A DNA stretch of 64,000 nucleotides. It comes from an uncultured Bacteroidota bacterium (GTDB taxonomy: Bacteria; Bacteroidota; Bacteroidia; Bacteroidales; VadinHA17). This document shows positions 18,596 through 27,908 of this stretch, one piece after another. The stretch covers positions 101,365 to 165,364 of the forward strand of contig CAIJYD010000078.1 of the NCBI GenBank assembly GCA_903824785.1, in the 5' to 3' direction. The position numbers and the translations under genes are program-made. Within the stretch, counting starts at the first letter, position 1. The number at the start of each line of letters is the position of its first letter. The notes under the pieces were generated by a model, which was given only the letters and a program-made list of their open reading frames with translations, had not been told where the DNA came from and searched no databases.

Positions 18596-19948
18596 CTAAT
18601 TCATTTCTCTGACCATCAGATCGAGCCCTTTTCTTACCATTGACTGTATCTCAATCTTGGAAGGGCAGATAAATTCACAGAGAGCAAAGTCCTCTTCAGC
18701 AATCTCATATATTCCAAGATTCTCCATAAGATCAATGTCTTCAGCTAAAATAGCTTTCAGTAATTGCATCGGATAGATATCCATTGGAACAACTCTCTCA
18801 TATTGTCCGGTCATTACAAAAGCACGCTCTCCGCCATGAAGGTTTGTATCCATTCGATAGTTTTTCCATGGGATAAGGCTAGAGAGGAAAGTTCTGGAAA
18901 AACTGAATTTTGTTATTCCGGGAGACATCCATCCAAAGAATTCAAAATAATCTCCTTCCGGTATCACGGAAAACTGCGAATCGTAATATCCAAGACAACC
19001 ATCCGTTTCAATTCTTCTTCCTGTAAGCACATTCCCGCTTATATACCTCAGCTTGCCGGGTTTCACATTATCTTTAACCAATTCCGATACGGATATGCCC
19101 GAACGTACTTTATAATAGGCCGGCTTCAAAACCTCCGAACCTGTCAGAGCTACTATTCTCTCATGCTCAAAAATACCCTCATCAAAAAGACGTCCGATAG
19201 CAATAATATCCTGAATATTAATGAACCAGACAACTTCACCTTTATTAACAGGATCCATATGATGAATATGAACACCTACGTTACCTGCAGGGTGAGGTCC
19301 TGAGAAGTATGAGATCTCAACATCCGGAGTCTTCTTCAGAAACTCTGAAGAGTTCTTTTTTCCGTTAAGTATCATATTTATATTACCATCAGTCAGTTTT
19401 TTCAATACACTGAGGCCTGTATGGAAAAACGCCTCCGGAGAGTTTTCCATAATGAAATTGTAATCAGGGGCAAGTGGAGCGGTATCGAATCCGGAAATAA
19501 ATATTGCTTTTGGAACATCCTCAGGATCAGCAATAATGTGATAGGGTCGCTGACGTATTGATGGCCAGAGCCCGGAAATGAGCAATGCTTTCTTAATTTT
19601 TGCCCTTGTTAAACCGGCTGTATCTGCCATACCGAAATCAATGAATTCATCACCTTCCTTCTCAATTACTATCTCAAGCAATTTCCTCCGGTCGCCCCTG
19701 ATAATTGAAACAACTTTTCCGCTTACAGGTGAGGTAAATAAAATATCGGGACGCATTTTATCCTGAAAAAGCGGTGAACCTGCAGAGACTTTATCCCCGG
19801 TTTTAACCCTGAGTTTCGGGATAAGACCTGGAAATTCTTCCGGCTTAACACTATACAAAGCAGATTGAACCTCAGGAATAAGGATTTTTTCGGCTACCCC
19901 CTTAATTCTGATGTCAAGCCCCTTTTTAAGTTTAAATGATAATGACAT
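18596..19948 (-). CDS. nqrA: Na+-translocating NADH:quinone reductase subunit A
   Basis: NqrA is the peripheral cytoplasmic subunit at the quinone-side interface. The first gene of the nqr operon, it encodes about 450 residues with the standard opening KLKKGLDIRIKG. Other family segments are VKTGDKVSAGSPLF and the SPVSGKV lipoyl-like turn. I chose the ATG at 19948; an in-frame TTG four codons earlier fits the family less well. A promoter and an inverted repeat lie just upstream, at 20032-20061 and 19984-20003. Confidence 0.94.
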   Translation of the reverse strand: MSLSFKLKKGLDIRIKGVAEKILIPEVQSALYSVKPEEFPGLIPKLRVKTGDKVSAGSPLFQDKMRPDILFTSPVSGKVVSIIRGDRRKLLEIVIEKEGDEFIDFGMADTAGLTRAKIKKALLISGLWPSIRQRPYHIIADPEDVPKAIFISGFDTAPLAPDYNFIMENSPEAFFHTGLSVLKKLTDGNINMILNGKKNSSEFLKKTPDVEISYFSGPHPAGNVGVHIHHMDPVNKGEVVWFINIQDIIAIGRLFDEGIFEHERIVALTGSEVLKPAYYKVRSGISVSELVKDNVKPGKLRYISGNVLTGRRIETDGCLGYYDSQFSVIPEGDYFEFFGWMSPGITKFSFSRTFLSSLIPWKNYRMDTNLHGGERAFVMTGQYERVVPMDIYPMQLLKAILAEDIDLMENLGIYEIAEEDFALCEFICPSKIEIQSMVRKGLDLMVREMN

Positions 19949-19983
19949 TGCCTGATACAATTAATAAGATTTTATAAATTTAC

Positions 19984-20003
19984 GCTGTTATTATATTAAC
20001 AGC
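19984..20003. promoter_or_regulatory. Inverted repeat in the nqr leader (possible operator)
   Basis: GCTGTTA and TAACAGC form a perfect 7-bp inverted repeat around a 6-base AT spacer. It lies between the predicted transcription start (about 20025) and the nqrA ATG at 19948. It could be an operator for a dimeric repressor or a small leader hairpin. The sequence shows the symmetry; the function is inferred. Confidence 0.5.
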
Positions 20004-20031
20004 AATCTTCGGAAAAATAATTATCCCGCCA

Positions 20032-20061
20032 CAAAATTACTAATGTGCGTTAATGATGCAA
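20032..20061 (-). promoter_or_regulatory. Promoter of the nqr operon
   Basis: On the minus strand TTG is followed after exactly 19 bases by TAATTTTG, matching the Bacteroidetes -33 and -7 consensus (TTTG, TAnnTTTG). Transcription would begin near 20025 and give a leader of about 77 bases before nqrA. The same bases overlap the upstream region of the divergent plug-type gene. Confidence 0.6.
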
Positions 20062-20105
20062 CATTTATCTACATTTATTGTTTAAATATTACTGAACTGT
20101 TAACT

Positions 20106-21395
20106 ATGAGGATCATACTGATTTCTTTTTTATTAACCAATCTCCTATTTTTGAATGGCCAGGAAAGCTACTCTGATAACATTCTTTATTCAGGCCATAT
20201 CTTTAATGAAAAGATAAATACTGTACAGCTATATAAAGAGGGATGGAATCTTTCCAATCCGATAATAAAACTGAACAGTACTGAAAAACTGGTTTTTAAC
20301 TTCGACCTTCTTGATGATCAGGCCGAAACATATTATTATACTTTTGTTCATTGCGATAAAGAGTGGCAGAAATCTGATATTTTCCCAAACGCATACCTTG
20401 ACGGGTATCCGGAAAACCCGATTGAAGATTATGAGACATCATTCAATACAACCGTTGGCTACATTCACTATACGGTCAGTTTCCCGAACGAAAGAGTAAA
20501 ATTCAGCCTTTCAGGCAATTATCTTCTTGTCATTTATCCTATCGACAAACCTGAAGAACCTGCAGTAACACAAAGGTTTATCGTTACCGAAGATGCTGTA
20601 AATATTGCCATAACAGCTAACAGACCTCAGATGACAAAAGATGCAAACAGTAATCAACAGGTCAGTTTTACAGTTAATTACACGGGCCTTAATATCGATG
20701 ATCCTTACCGGAATGTTTACGCTTTTATACTTCAGAATGGCAGATGGGATAATGCAAAAAGAAACCTAAAACCTGAGTTTTACGGAAATAACGAACTAAA
20801 ATACAACACATTATCTGATAAAAATATTTTTGCAGGCGGAAATGAATTCAGGTATTTCGATATTAAAAGTATAAGATATCAGACCGAATATGTAAAGAGG
20901 ATTGATTTTGTAAATCCTAATTATAATGTTTATCTCTTTCCTTCTGAAAACAGGGAGTTCAAGCCATATTTTTACTCAAAGGATTTTAACGGGAAATATT
21001 ACATTGCATTTCAGGAGGGGAAGAAACCTGATACTGACGCCGATTATGTTTATGTCTATTTTTCACTTCCTTCGAAACAGATTATTGCAGGGGGAAACCT
21101 TTATGTGTCGGGTAATCTCAACAACTGGAAGTTCGACAATAAAAACCTGATGACATACAATACTGAAAGAGGAGAATATGAATGTACCATACTGATGAAA
21201 CAGGGCTGGTATAATTATGAATATGTTTTTCTGAAAGATGGTTGCAATGACGGAACTGCAACGATATTTGAGGGCAGCCATTACGAAACCGAAAACGATT
21301 ATATTGTATTGTTATATTACAGAAATCCCCGCGACCGGTATGACAGAGTAATCGGAACTGCTACAGCCAATACGCTGAACCGTATTACAAACTGA
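20106..21395 (+). CDS. Type IX secretion system plug-type protein (DUF5103 family)
   Basis: The predicted protein of about 429 residues has a signal peptide (about 1-19) and the domain layout of the DUF5103 family, named for the Plug protein that blocks the periplasmic side of the SprA translocon when no substrate is engaged. Features are the N-terminal YTFVHCDKEWQKSD region and a C-terminal carbohydrate-binding-like immunoglobulin fold ending GWYNYEYVF. The frame is open from 20043, but the ATG at 20106 places the signal peptide at the N-terminus. It implies a functional T9SS elsewhere in the genome. Confidence 0.82.
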   Translation: MRIILISFLLTNLLFLNGQESYSDNILYSGHIFNEKINTVQLYKEGWNLSNPIIKLNSTEKLVFNFDLLDDQAETYYYTFVHCDKEWQKSDIFPNAYLDGYPENPIEDYETSFNTTVGYIHYTVSFPNERVKFSLSGNYLLVIYPIDKPEEPAVTQRFIVTEDAVNIAITANRPQMTKDANSNQQVSFTVNYTGLNIDDPYRNVYAFILQNGRWDNAKRNLKPEFYGNNELKYNTLSDKNIFAGGNEFRYFDIKSIRYQTEYVKRIDFVNPNYNVYLFPSENREFKPYFYSKDFNGKYYIAFQEGKKPDTDADYVYVYFSLPSKQIIAGGNLYVSGNLNNWKFDNKNLMTYNTERGEYECTILMKQGWYNYEYVFLKDGCNDGTATIFEGSHYETENDYIVLLYYRNPRDRYDRVIGTATANTLNRITN

Positions 21396-21458
21396 TAGCA
21401 AGAACGACTGTCATAACTGTTCAGGTTAATTTGCATTATATAATTTTCCTGCGCCCGT

Positions 21459-23696
21459 CTATTTTGTAACCTTTCTGAATTCATCGGAATAGAGTCCCAT
21501 TTTATCGAATGGCAGGGGTTGAAAGCCCGGAATTTTTTTAAAGGCTTCTGAATCATCCCTCAGATTGAAATTTTCATTTTTATAATCCACAAATCCCGGA
21601 TCGCTGTCGGTTCTGAAATTATTTATCTCCTCAAACTGAGCATATTCGCCCCCTAACCTCTCGACGGGTTCCGGAGCTCCTCCGACAATCAGGTTTCGTG
21701 AAAGGACATTTCTGCGTGCCCGCATTCCTTCCCACTCCTTGCCATCGACAATTGGTTTAAGGTAATCTGCCAGTTCAGGGTATCTTTCGCTGTAAGGTGG
21801 CTCATAAATATTTACACTCTTAAGGAGCCTGTTCCTGATAAGTCCGTTTTCGCCAAACATAGGAATGCGCTCCCCTGATGCCCAGGTATAATAATGGGCC
21901 GAAATTACTACTGTCCGCGAAACAGGTTCAATAACTATATTGTTTTCCATCTTTAAATCCCACCCGCTGTTGCTGAAAAGAACCCCGTAAATGGTATTCA
22001 TCTTATAAAAGATATTACCGAAAACCAGCACGCCTGTACTGGAATCGTCACAGTATATTCCCATATTCATCCGTTCGGTATTTCCACAATGATGAATATA
22101 GTTATACCTGATTACATTACCTCTGTCACTGGGGTCGCGGCCGATATACCAGGGAGAGGTGTCATTGGAATTCAGGGTAACATGATGAATATTGTTGTAT
22201 TCAAAAAGGTGGTCATTTCCCCGTACATATATTCCCTGCCATTCCGAATCATAAATTTCGCAATGAGCTATTCTATTCCCGCAACCATCGACATTAATGG
22301 CTGCCCATAAAAATTTGTTACGCTGATTGTAGTTGTGAATCTTACAGTTCTCGACATAGTTATTACCATGTACCAGTTTACGTTTGCTTCCGCCGCTAAG
22401 GTAAATTCCGCCACTGCCGGTATTGTAAACATCACAGCTCAGTATTCCATGATCCGACCCGGCTTTACGGTCCCAGGCAGTATATTTGTAGATCTGCCCC
22501 TGCAGATTTCCAATTTTCCGGGAAACAGGTACTCCCTCATAATCCTCGTGAGTAATAAAGGGGAAAGTCTGGTTTGCTCCCTGCCCCATAAATATACCGC
22601 TGGTACCTACATTCCTGACTGTGCAGCCAGCTATCAGATTATGCGATCCGCGTTCAATGTAAACCCCGATACCGCGCCCCACTTCAATGGTTAAATCCCT
22701 GATGGTTACATAGCTTGCCCCTTCCAGACAAACAATCGGATCTTCCAGTATTGAGACCATAACAGAACCACTTTTAAGATCAGCCGGTGGCCAGAAGTAA
22801 AGAATTCCCGATGTTTTGTCGAGATACCACTCCCCCGGGGTATCGAGCTCTTCAAGGATATTGTGCGCTACATAATGCTGATAATCTTTCCCGCCGGCAA
22901 CCCCATAGAGTGAAGGCATTGCAAGTTTTATCTGCTTCTTTTGGACATCAATCGATTCTACAAGCAGATTATCATCAGCAAACCCGTAATTAAAAGAGCC
23001 CTGAAACCAGATATCTTTCTCTCCGGCCCAGACTGAATGTCGTGGATCGGTGTATTCAAATATAGCTCCCCGGCCGCTGTAATCACGGTTGCGTGGTACC
23101 GATCCGGCATCCATTACTTTGCCTATCTGAATATACCCATCATTTGGATAGTGTGCCAATGCCATCGTCTCATTCCCGAAGAAAAGCCCGAGTGGTGCAG
23201 CAGAGACAGAAATGGCATGTCCATATTGTTTAATCCGGCCAAAATCATGAACCTTAAGATCTTTCAGGTTTACCTGCAATACTTTCCGGGCAGCATCTTT
23301 CGACAGTCTCCCGGATATCACCTTGTCTGTTACTCCTGTAAATTTCTCCGATGGAATGGTAATCCCGCCGGTAATAGTGACCTTTTCATCCTTAACCGGC
23401 CTCCATACAATGGGGGTACCAGGCTCACCCGAGTCGTTTTCATCAAGTATCAAAGGTTGTTTCTGATCGTATTGCCCTTTGCCTATCCATACAGTTATGC
23501 CACCTTCCGGTAAATCATTTATTGCTTTGTACTTCCTTACCAGATCGCGGGCTGCACAAAGAGAGGCAACAGGCTTTTCCTTTGTCCCCGGATTATTATC
23601 GTTTCCATCAGGTCTGACATAGACATCCTGAGAATAGGCACCGGTTCCGGCACAGTAGAATAAGAAAAAGAACATCAGGTTTTTTGCGCACTTCAT
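21459..23696 (-). CDS. Secreted right-handed beta-helix protein, GH141-like
   Basis: The product (about 745 residues) has a signal peptide (about 1-23), then YVRPDGNDNNPGT, the usual opening of secreted parallel beta-helix enzymes, and many NxI/GI turns between residues 330 and 600 that mark right-handed beta-helix coils. The overall layout resembles GH141 glycoside hydrolases, whose known members act on fucose- or xylose-containing plant polysaccharide, but I cannot assign a substrate. It is the last gene of the sugar operon that begins at 30462. An ATG at 23696 is used; the frame extends three codons further to a TTG. Confidence 0.75.
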   Translation of the reverse strand: MKCAKNLMFFFLFYCAGTGAYSQDVYVRPDGNDNNPGTKEKPVASLCAARDLVRKYKAINDLPEGGITVWIGKGQYDQKQPLILDENDSGEPGTPIVWRPVKDEKVTITGGITIPSEKFTGVTDKVISGRLSKDAARKVLQVNLKDLKVHDFGRIKQYGHAISVSAAPLGLFFGNETMALAHYPNDGYIQIGKVMDAGSVPRNRDYSGRGAIFEYTDPRHSVWAGEKDIWFQGSFNYGFADDNLLVESIDVQKKQIKLAMPSLYGVAGGKDYQHYVAHNILEELDTPGEWYLDKTSGILYFWPPADLKSGSVMVSILEDPIVCLEGASYVTIRDLTIEVGRGIGVYIERGSHNLIAGCTVRNVGTSGIFMGQGANQTFPFITHEDYEGVPVSRKIGNLQGQIYKYTAWDRKAGSDHGILSCDVYNTGSGGIYLSGGSKRKLVHGNNYVENCKIHNYNQRNKFLWAAINVDGCGNRIAHCEIYDSEWQGIYVRGNDHLFEYNNIHHVTLNSNDTSPWYIGRDPSDRGNVIRYNYIHHCGNTERMNMGIYCDDSSTGVLVFGNIFYKMNTIYGVLFSNSGWDLKMENNIVIEPVSRTVVISAHYYTWASGERIPMFGENGLIRNRLLKSVNIYEPPYSERYPELADYLKPIVDGKEWEGMRARRNVLSRNLIVGGAPEPVERLGGEYAQFEEINNFRTDSDPGFVDYKNENFNLRDDSEAFKKIPGFQPLPFDKMGLYSDEFRKVTK

Positions 23697-23807
23697 AATA
23701 ATCAATAGTTGGTTAGATTTTTTGCCCGAACAGATGAAAAAACATTTAACTCATTTGTCAAATGGAAATAATCAGAAAAAGAGCTGATCTAAGAATTTCT
23801 AAAGGCC

Positions 23808-25643
23808 TCAGAATAATGACTGAATGTCCTTTTTTATTTTCCCTGCAATATCCACAGGAAGATTTTTCAGTCCGTTGAACTCAATATATCCGTTTGCCAC
23901 ACCTACACCGGTACCGCTTTTCCGGGCTAGATCCATCTGAGCTTCCCACATCTGAATGAAGTGCCAGGAGCATGGAATCCACGGTTTTTTGCATAAAGGG
24001 GCAAGATAACGTATAGGTTCTTTACGGTAGAGCGGATTTCCGAGCAGGTCCGGATAAGAGTGGTCTCCCGCCTCTCCGTCAGCCCACATAACCATGTTTG
24101 CCATACTGCAATCGCTTGTCAGCAAGGCTTTATCGTTACCATACGAATGGATTAATGCGCGCATCTCTTTAATAAATCCTATGGTATGTGCAGATAAAGG
24201 GCCTTTTCTGTCGGGATGCTCATCATAACCAAGACAGAGGAAGGTTTCATCAAAAACAATAGCATCGGGATTCAGAACTTCCATGATATAACCGGCCTGT
24301 TTCAGCAGATGTTTCCGCCATTTTTCAGAAGAAAATGACATGAACCAGTTCTTCCCGGCTGTATCCGAGTTGCTCCACGGGTATTCAATCGGTTTACCCT
24401 CTGAGTCAATCATAATCGAATCTTTTAATTCGGGGAACAGAGGAGATGCATCATCAAAACAAAGAGTGTGCATATAAACTGCAGGGTGGGTGCCGACTTT
24501 ACGCGTAGCAGCTATCCTGGCCTTCATTTTATCTATTGACATCTCAACAGGGCCATGCTTGTCTCCTCTCATTGCCAGCCATTTCTCCCTCGAAGGCTGA
24601 ATAAAATCACCAATGGAAGGATAGTAACCATGCTGAGTAGCCATCCCAACGCGATAATCTTTAAAAAAATGAGAATCAGCTTCATATCCGTCACCACGAT
24701 GTCCCTCTTCTCCATTTGCCGATGATAAGAAGTCATAATAATGAACTTTCACCTCGCGTAACCAGTCGGGCACATTAGCTGTTTCATAATGGCCGAACAG
24801 GTGAAACGTGTTCCAGGCAACTGAAGTATCACCCTTATGAATCAGGAGGAAACATCGCAATGACTGTTTCTCTCCGGGTTTAATTACAACAGTTCTGCCG
24901 GCAGACCATTGCGGATTGTTTTGTTTATCAGTAACGGATTTAAATTCGCAGGGATATTCAGATTCAGTAAACATCGCCACTCTCCATGGAGTATCAGGGT
25001 AATAACTGTCGACTACAGGAGCCAGAAGAAGTGCTTTTGTCTTCCGCTTCAAAGGATTGCTTGCCATAGGTTCAAGGTAATGGCATTCAAAGTTTCCTCT
25101 TCCTATTTTCTGATCGCAGTCGGTCAAAAACTCAAGGCTTCCAATTGGTGCGTGCCGAGGATCCTTAAATAATCCGGCTGCTGAAACCGGAATATAAATC
25201 TTCTGGTTATCGTACTGCTCTGAGGAGTGAGCTGCTGTAATAAAACTAATGTCGAGTTGTATTGAAACGCTGCTCAGATTCCGGACCGTAAAAACTGCCT
25301 CAAGCAGATCTTCCCCATCGCCAAAAGGAGTTTTATGAAGCTGATGAGTCAAAGCTGTATCAATCTGATTTACAATAATATTCTCATTTCCAGGCTTAAG
25401 GTAGATTTCAGAAAGGTTTTTATCGCCCTTTGAAAAACAACATTTTGCATCAAGCAACCCGGCAGAAGTATTCCGTATGAATGGTTTTTCTTCACAAATA
25501 AGCTGGCTGAACAATTTGTCTCCCTTGTTTTTTTCCCAACGCAATTTTGATTTTGAGGAAGGTGTTCCAAGTACGGATTCGCGTAGCAGTGTTGTTCCAA
25601 TAATGCCGGCTCCGGTAAGAGAAATGAAATTTCGTCGTTCCAT
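23808..25643 (-). CDS. Exported TIM-barrel glycosidase-like protein
   Basis: The 611-residue protein has a twin-arginine-like signal (MERRNF then a hydrophobic stretch to about residue 25). The first 270 residues are beta-rich. The second half looks like a TIM barrel with conserved acidic strand ends such as DAIVFDETF (near residue 430) and LLTSDCSM (near 490), a pattern seen in GH36-like and amylase-like clans. I do not recognise the exact family. It sits between the MFS transporter and the beta-helix protein, and its start lies only four bases from the MFS stop, so it belongs to the same operon. Confidence 0.65.
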   Translation of the reverse strand: MERRNFISLTGAGIIGTTLLRESVLGTPSSKSKLRWEKNKGDKLFSQLICEEKPFIRNTSAGLLDAKCCFSKGDKNLSEIYLKPGNENIIVNQIDTALTHQLHKTPFGDGEDLLEAVFTVRNLSSVSIQLDISFITAAHSSEQYDNQKIYIPVSAAGLFKDPRHAPIGSLEFLTDCDQKIGRGNFECHYLEPMASNPLKRKTKALLLAPVVDSYYPDTPWRVAMFTESEYPCEFKSVTDKQNNPQWSAGRTVVIKPGEKQSLRCFLLIHKGDTSVAWNTFHLFGHYETANVPDWLREVKVHYYDFLSSANGEEGHRGDGYEADSHFFKDYRVGMATQHGYYPSIGDFIQPSREKWLAMRGDKHGPVEMSIDKMKARIAATRKVGTHPAVYMHTLCFDDASPLFPELKDSIMIDSEGKPIEYPWSNSDTAGKNWFMSFSSEKWRKHLLKQAGYIMEVLNPDAIVFDETFLCLGYDEHPDRKGPLSAHTIGFIKEMRALIHSYGNDKALLTSDCSMANMVMWADGEAGDHSYPDLLGNPLYRKEPIRYLAPLCKKPWIPCSWHFIQMWEAQMDLARKSGTGVGVANGYIEFNGLKNLPVDIAGKIKKDIQSLF

Positions 25644-25647
25644 CTGT

Positions 25648-26922
25648 TTAAGATTGAGGATTTAAAGTAACCGGTTTAAGAGAAGGTGAAAGCCGGTGAA
25701 CAACAGTAATACCGATGAGATATCCAAAGGAGGCTATTACAAAAGGGAAAACATATCCGCCGGTACCTGATTTGTTCAATACATATCCGATAAGCAGGGA
25801 TGTAACCATGGCTGCCACCGAGCTTATTGTAGTTGCAAAACCAATAACCGAACCTACTGCAGACTTCGGAAACAGATCGGAGGCTATTGTGAAAATATTT
25901 GCCGACCACGAGTTATGGGCTGCGGCAGCGAGCGCAATAAGTGCCACACAGAGGTAAAGAGAATCAAGAAAAGGGACCAACATTACCGGAAGAACCAGAA
26001 TTGCACTTCCCAGCATGGTTATTTTACGGGCAAAATTTACTGTTTTACCTTTTTTCAGCAACCAGGAAGAGATTGCTCCGCCACCAACTCCTCCACAATA
26101 AGCCACAAGATAAATAATTACCAGTGGCAATGCCAGTCCGCTAAGGGTTATACCAAACTTGGAATGGAGAAATTTAGCTCCCCAGAAAAGATAGAAATAC
26201 CAGACAGGATCTGCAAAGAGTTTTCCAAGAGCCACTGCCCATGTCTGTCGGTAAAGGATAAGTCTTTTCCATGGAATGATCACCTTTCCTGAATCACCGG
26301 AGCCCTCTCTGATATAATCAAGTTCTTTCTGATTGACGAAACGGCTCTCTTCAGGTGAACGATAGACCACCAGCCACAACAACAGCCAGAGCAGACTTAA
26401 CAATCCGGAAAAAATAAATACAACCTTCCAGGTGAAAAAGAGCAAAAGAATTACCGGAATAAGCAAAGGAGCCAGTACCTGCCCCATATTCGACCCACCA
26501 TTAAATAATCCTGTGGCAAATGCCCTTTCCCCGGGAGGGAACCATTCAGCCACAGTTTTTATACTGGCAGGAAAATTAGCAGCCTGACCAATTCCTAAAC
26601 CCATACGTGACAGTGCAAACCCAATCCACCCTCTTGCAAGAGCATGAGAAGTGCTGGCCAGTCCCCATAGAAATGCGGCCAAAACGAATCCCCAGCGCGT
26701 TCCGAGGCGATCGATCAGGTACCCCATGATAAAGGTCCCAAGGGCATAGGTAAGCTGAAAAGCAAAAACTATGTATCCGTACTGCTGCTCATTCCAACCA
26801 AACTCAACACCCAGGTTGGGAGCAAGGATGCCTATTAAAACACGATCAAAATAATTGATTGTGGTTGACAGGAAAAGCATTGCCACAATGATCCAGCGAA
26901 AATTTGTCTTTTTGAGGACCAT
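25648..26922 (-). CDS. MFS transporter, anion:cation symporter (hexuronate-type)
   Basis: The 424-residue protein has twelve predicted membrane helices in two halves. The opening RWIIVAMLFLSTTINYFDR and the loop motif MGYLIDRLGTRWG are typical of the ACS family (ExuT, GudP, DgoT), which import sugar acids with protons or sodium. It probably brings in the product made by the secreted enzymes of this operon, so an acidic or oxidised sugar is the best guess. It is tightly linked to the downstream gene at 25643. Confidence 0.85.
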   Translation of the reverse strand: MVLKKTNFRWIIVAMLFLSTTINYFDRVLIGILAPNLGVEFGWNEQQYGYIVFAFQLTYALGTFIMGYLIDRLGTRWGFVLAAFLWGLASTSHALARGWIGFALSRMGLGIGQAANFPASIKTVAEWFPPGERAFATGLFNGGSNMGQVLAPLLIPVILLLFFTWKVVFIFSGLLSLLWLLLWLVVYRSPEESRFVNQKELDYIREGSGDSGKVIIPWKRLILYRQTWAVALGKLFADPVWYFYLFWGAKFLHSKFGITLSGLALPLVIIYLVAYCGGVGGGAISSWLLKKGKTVNFARKITMLGSAILVLPVMLVPFLDSLYLCVALIALAAAAHNSWSANIFTIASDLFPKSAVGSVIGFATTISSVAAMVTSLLIGYVLNKSGTGGYVFPFVIASFGYLIGITVVHRLSPSLKPVTLNPQS

Positions 26923-27017
26923 GTCCTGAGTTATTAGTTATTGACTGATTAAAAAATTAGCAGAGCAAAAATAGTTGCACTTTCAAGATTAAATTGAAAC
27001 AGGTATCATATCATCCA

Positions 27018-27902
27018 CTAATTTTTCTCTTTCGAATACCTTTTTTTATACTCATTCCAGGTATTCATTGACTGGGTCAGAGTTGGCTCGCAATCCTGTT
27101 TGATATTATAACACTGCAATCCGAACTTACCCTCATAATTATTATCCTTTAAAAACTTTACCAGAGGATATGTATCAAAACTTCCTTTTCCAAGAGGCTG
27201 GATAAGCCTGTCCCAATCCATATTTCTGGTATCTCCCGTGTCGGCACCTGACAAAGAAACCATGAACAGGTAAGGCACAGCTTTTTTAACCTGCTCTTCC
27301 AGATCTGAAGGCCCTTCCACCTTAAGAAAATGGCAAAGATTAAAGACGGCACCAAGATTAGGGCGGTTAACCATTTTTGTCAGTTTCACGGCGTGTTCAA
27401 GACTCTCGCAGTAAAATGAATAATGCGGATAGACGGAAAGCTTAACGTTGTACTGTGCAGCATAATCAGCCAGTTCAGTAAGTACAGCCACAAACTTCAA
27501 ATCGCCTTCCTCCTTATTGTTCTTATAAATTTCACTATGCAGATGAAGTGTAATTAAAAGGTCACGGTCTTTGGAGTCTTTGATAAGCTCTTTTAACAAT
27601 GGATTGTAGGGAGGAATACCGGAATCAATCTTAAGAGGGATATATGTTTCGGGTATATTAACACCGGCAATATCAAGTGCCTTTCGGAATTCAAAATAAC
27701 TCTCTTCTCCGCTTCCTGAGATGCCTGAATAGCCTAGCCGTTTTGCAAGTCTGGCCTGTTCTTCGTAACCGGTGGGTGCATTCGCAAGCCTCATTGAATT
27801 GTTAAAGCAGTAAAAAACATTATCCAACTTCTTTTTATTTAAGCAGCAACTCAAAGACAAAGAAAGTGTTACGAGCATCAATATTATTAGAATTCTTCTC
27901 AT
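27018..27902 (-). CDS. Sugar phosphate isomerase/epimerase-like lipoprotein
   Basis: The 294-residue protein starts with a lipoprotein signal peptide with a lipobox ending at C19 (SLSCC). The rest is a xylose-isomerase-like TIM barrel: HLHSEIY, VYPHYSFYCE, GAVFNLCHFL and GKFGLQCYNI supply the histidine and acidic ligands expected for a metal site. Most relatives act on sugars by isomerisation or epimerisation. The lipoprotein form implies a periplasmic or outer-membrane location, as often seen in Bacteroidetes sugar operons with Gfo/Idh/MocA partners. It starts six bases after the stop of the oxidoreductase gene. Confidence 0.75.
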   Translation of the reverse strand: MRRILIILMLVTLSLSLSCCLNKKKLDNVFYCFNNSMRLANAPTGYEEQARLAKRLGYSGISGSGEESYFEFRKALDIAGVNIPETYIPLKIDSGIPPYNPLLKELIKDSKDRDLLITLHLHSEIYKNNKEEGDLKFVAVLTELADYAAQYNVKLSVYPHYSFYCESLEHAVKLTKMVNRPNLGAVFNLCHFLKVEGPSDLEEQVKKAVPYLFMVSLSGADTGDTRNMDWDRLIQPLGKGSFDTYPLVKFLKDNNYEGKFGLQCYNIKQDCEPTLTQSMNTWNEYKKRYSKEKN

Positions 27903-27908
27903 CCCGGT

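Noticed and set aside
18764-19303. Open frame of 179 codons opposite nqrA
   Set aside because: Antisense shadow of nqrA with no domain; nqrA is certain.
23037-23513. Open frame of 158 codons opposite the beta-helix gene
   Set aside because: Antisense shadow of a gene with a clear signal peptide and fold; no family features.
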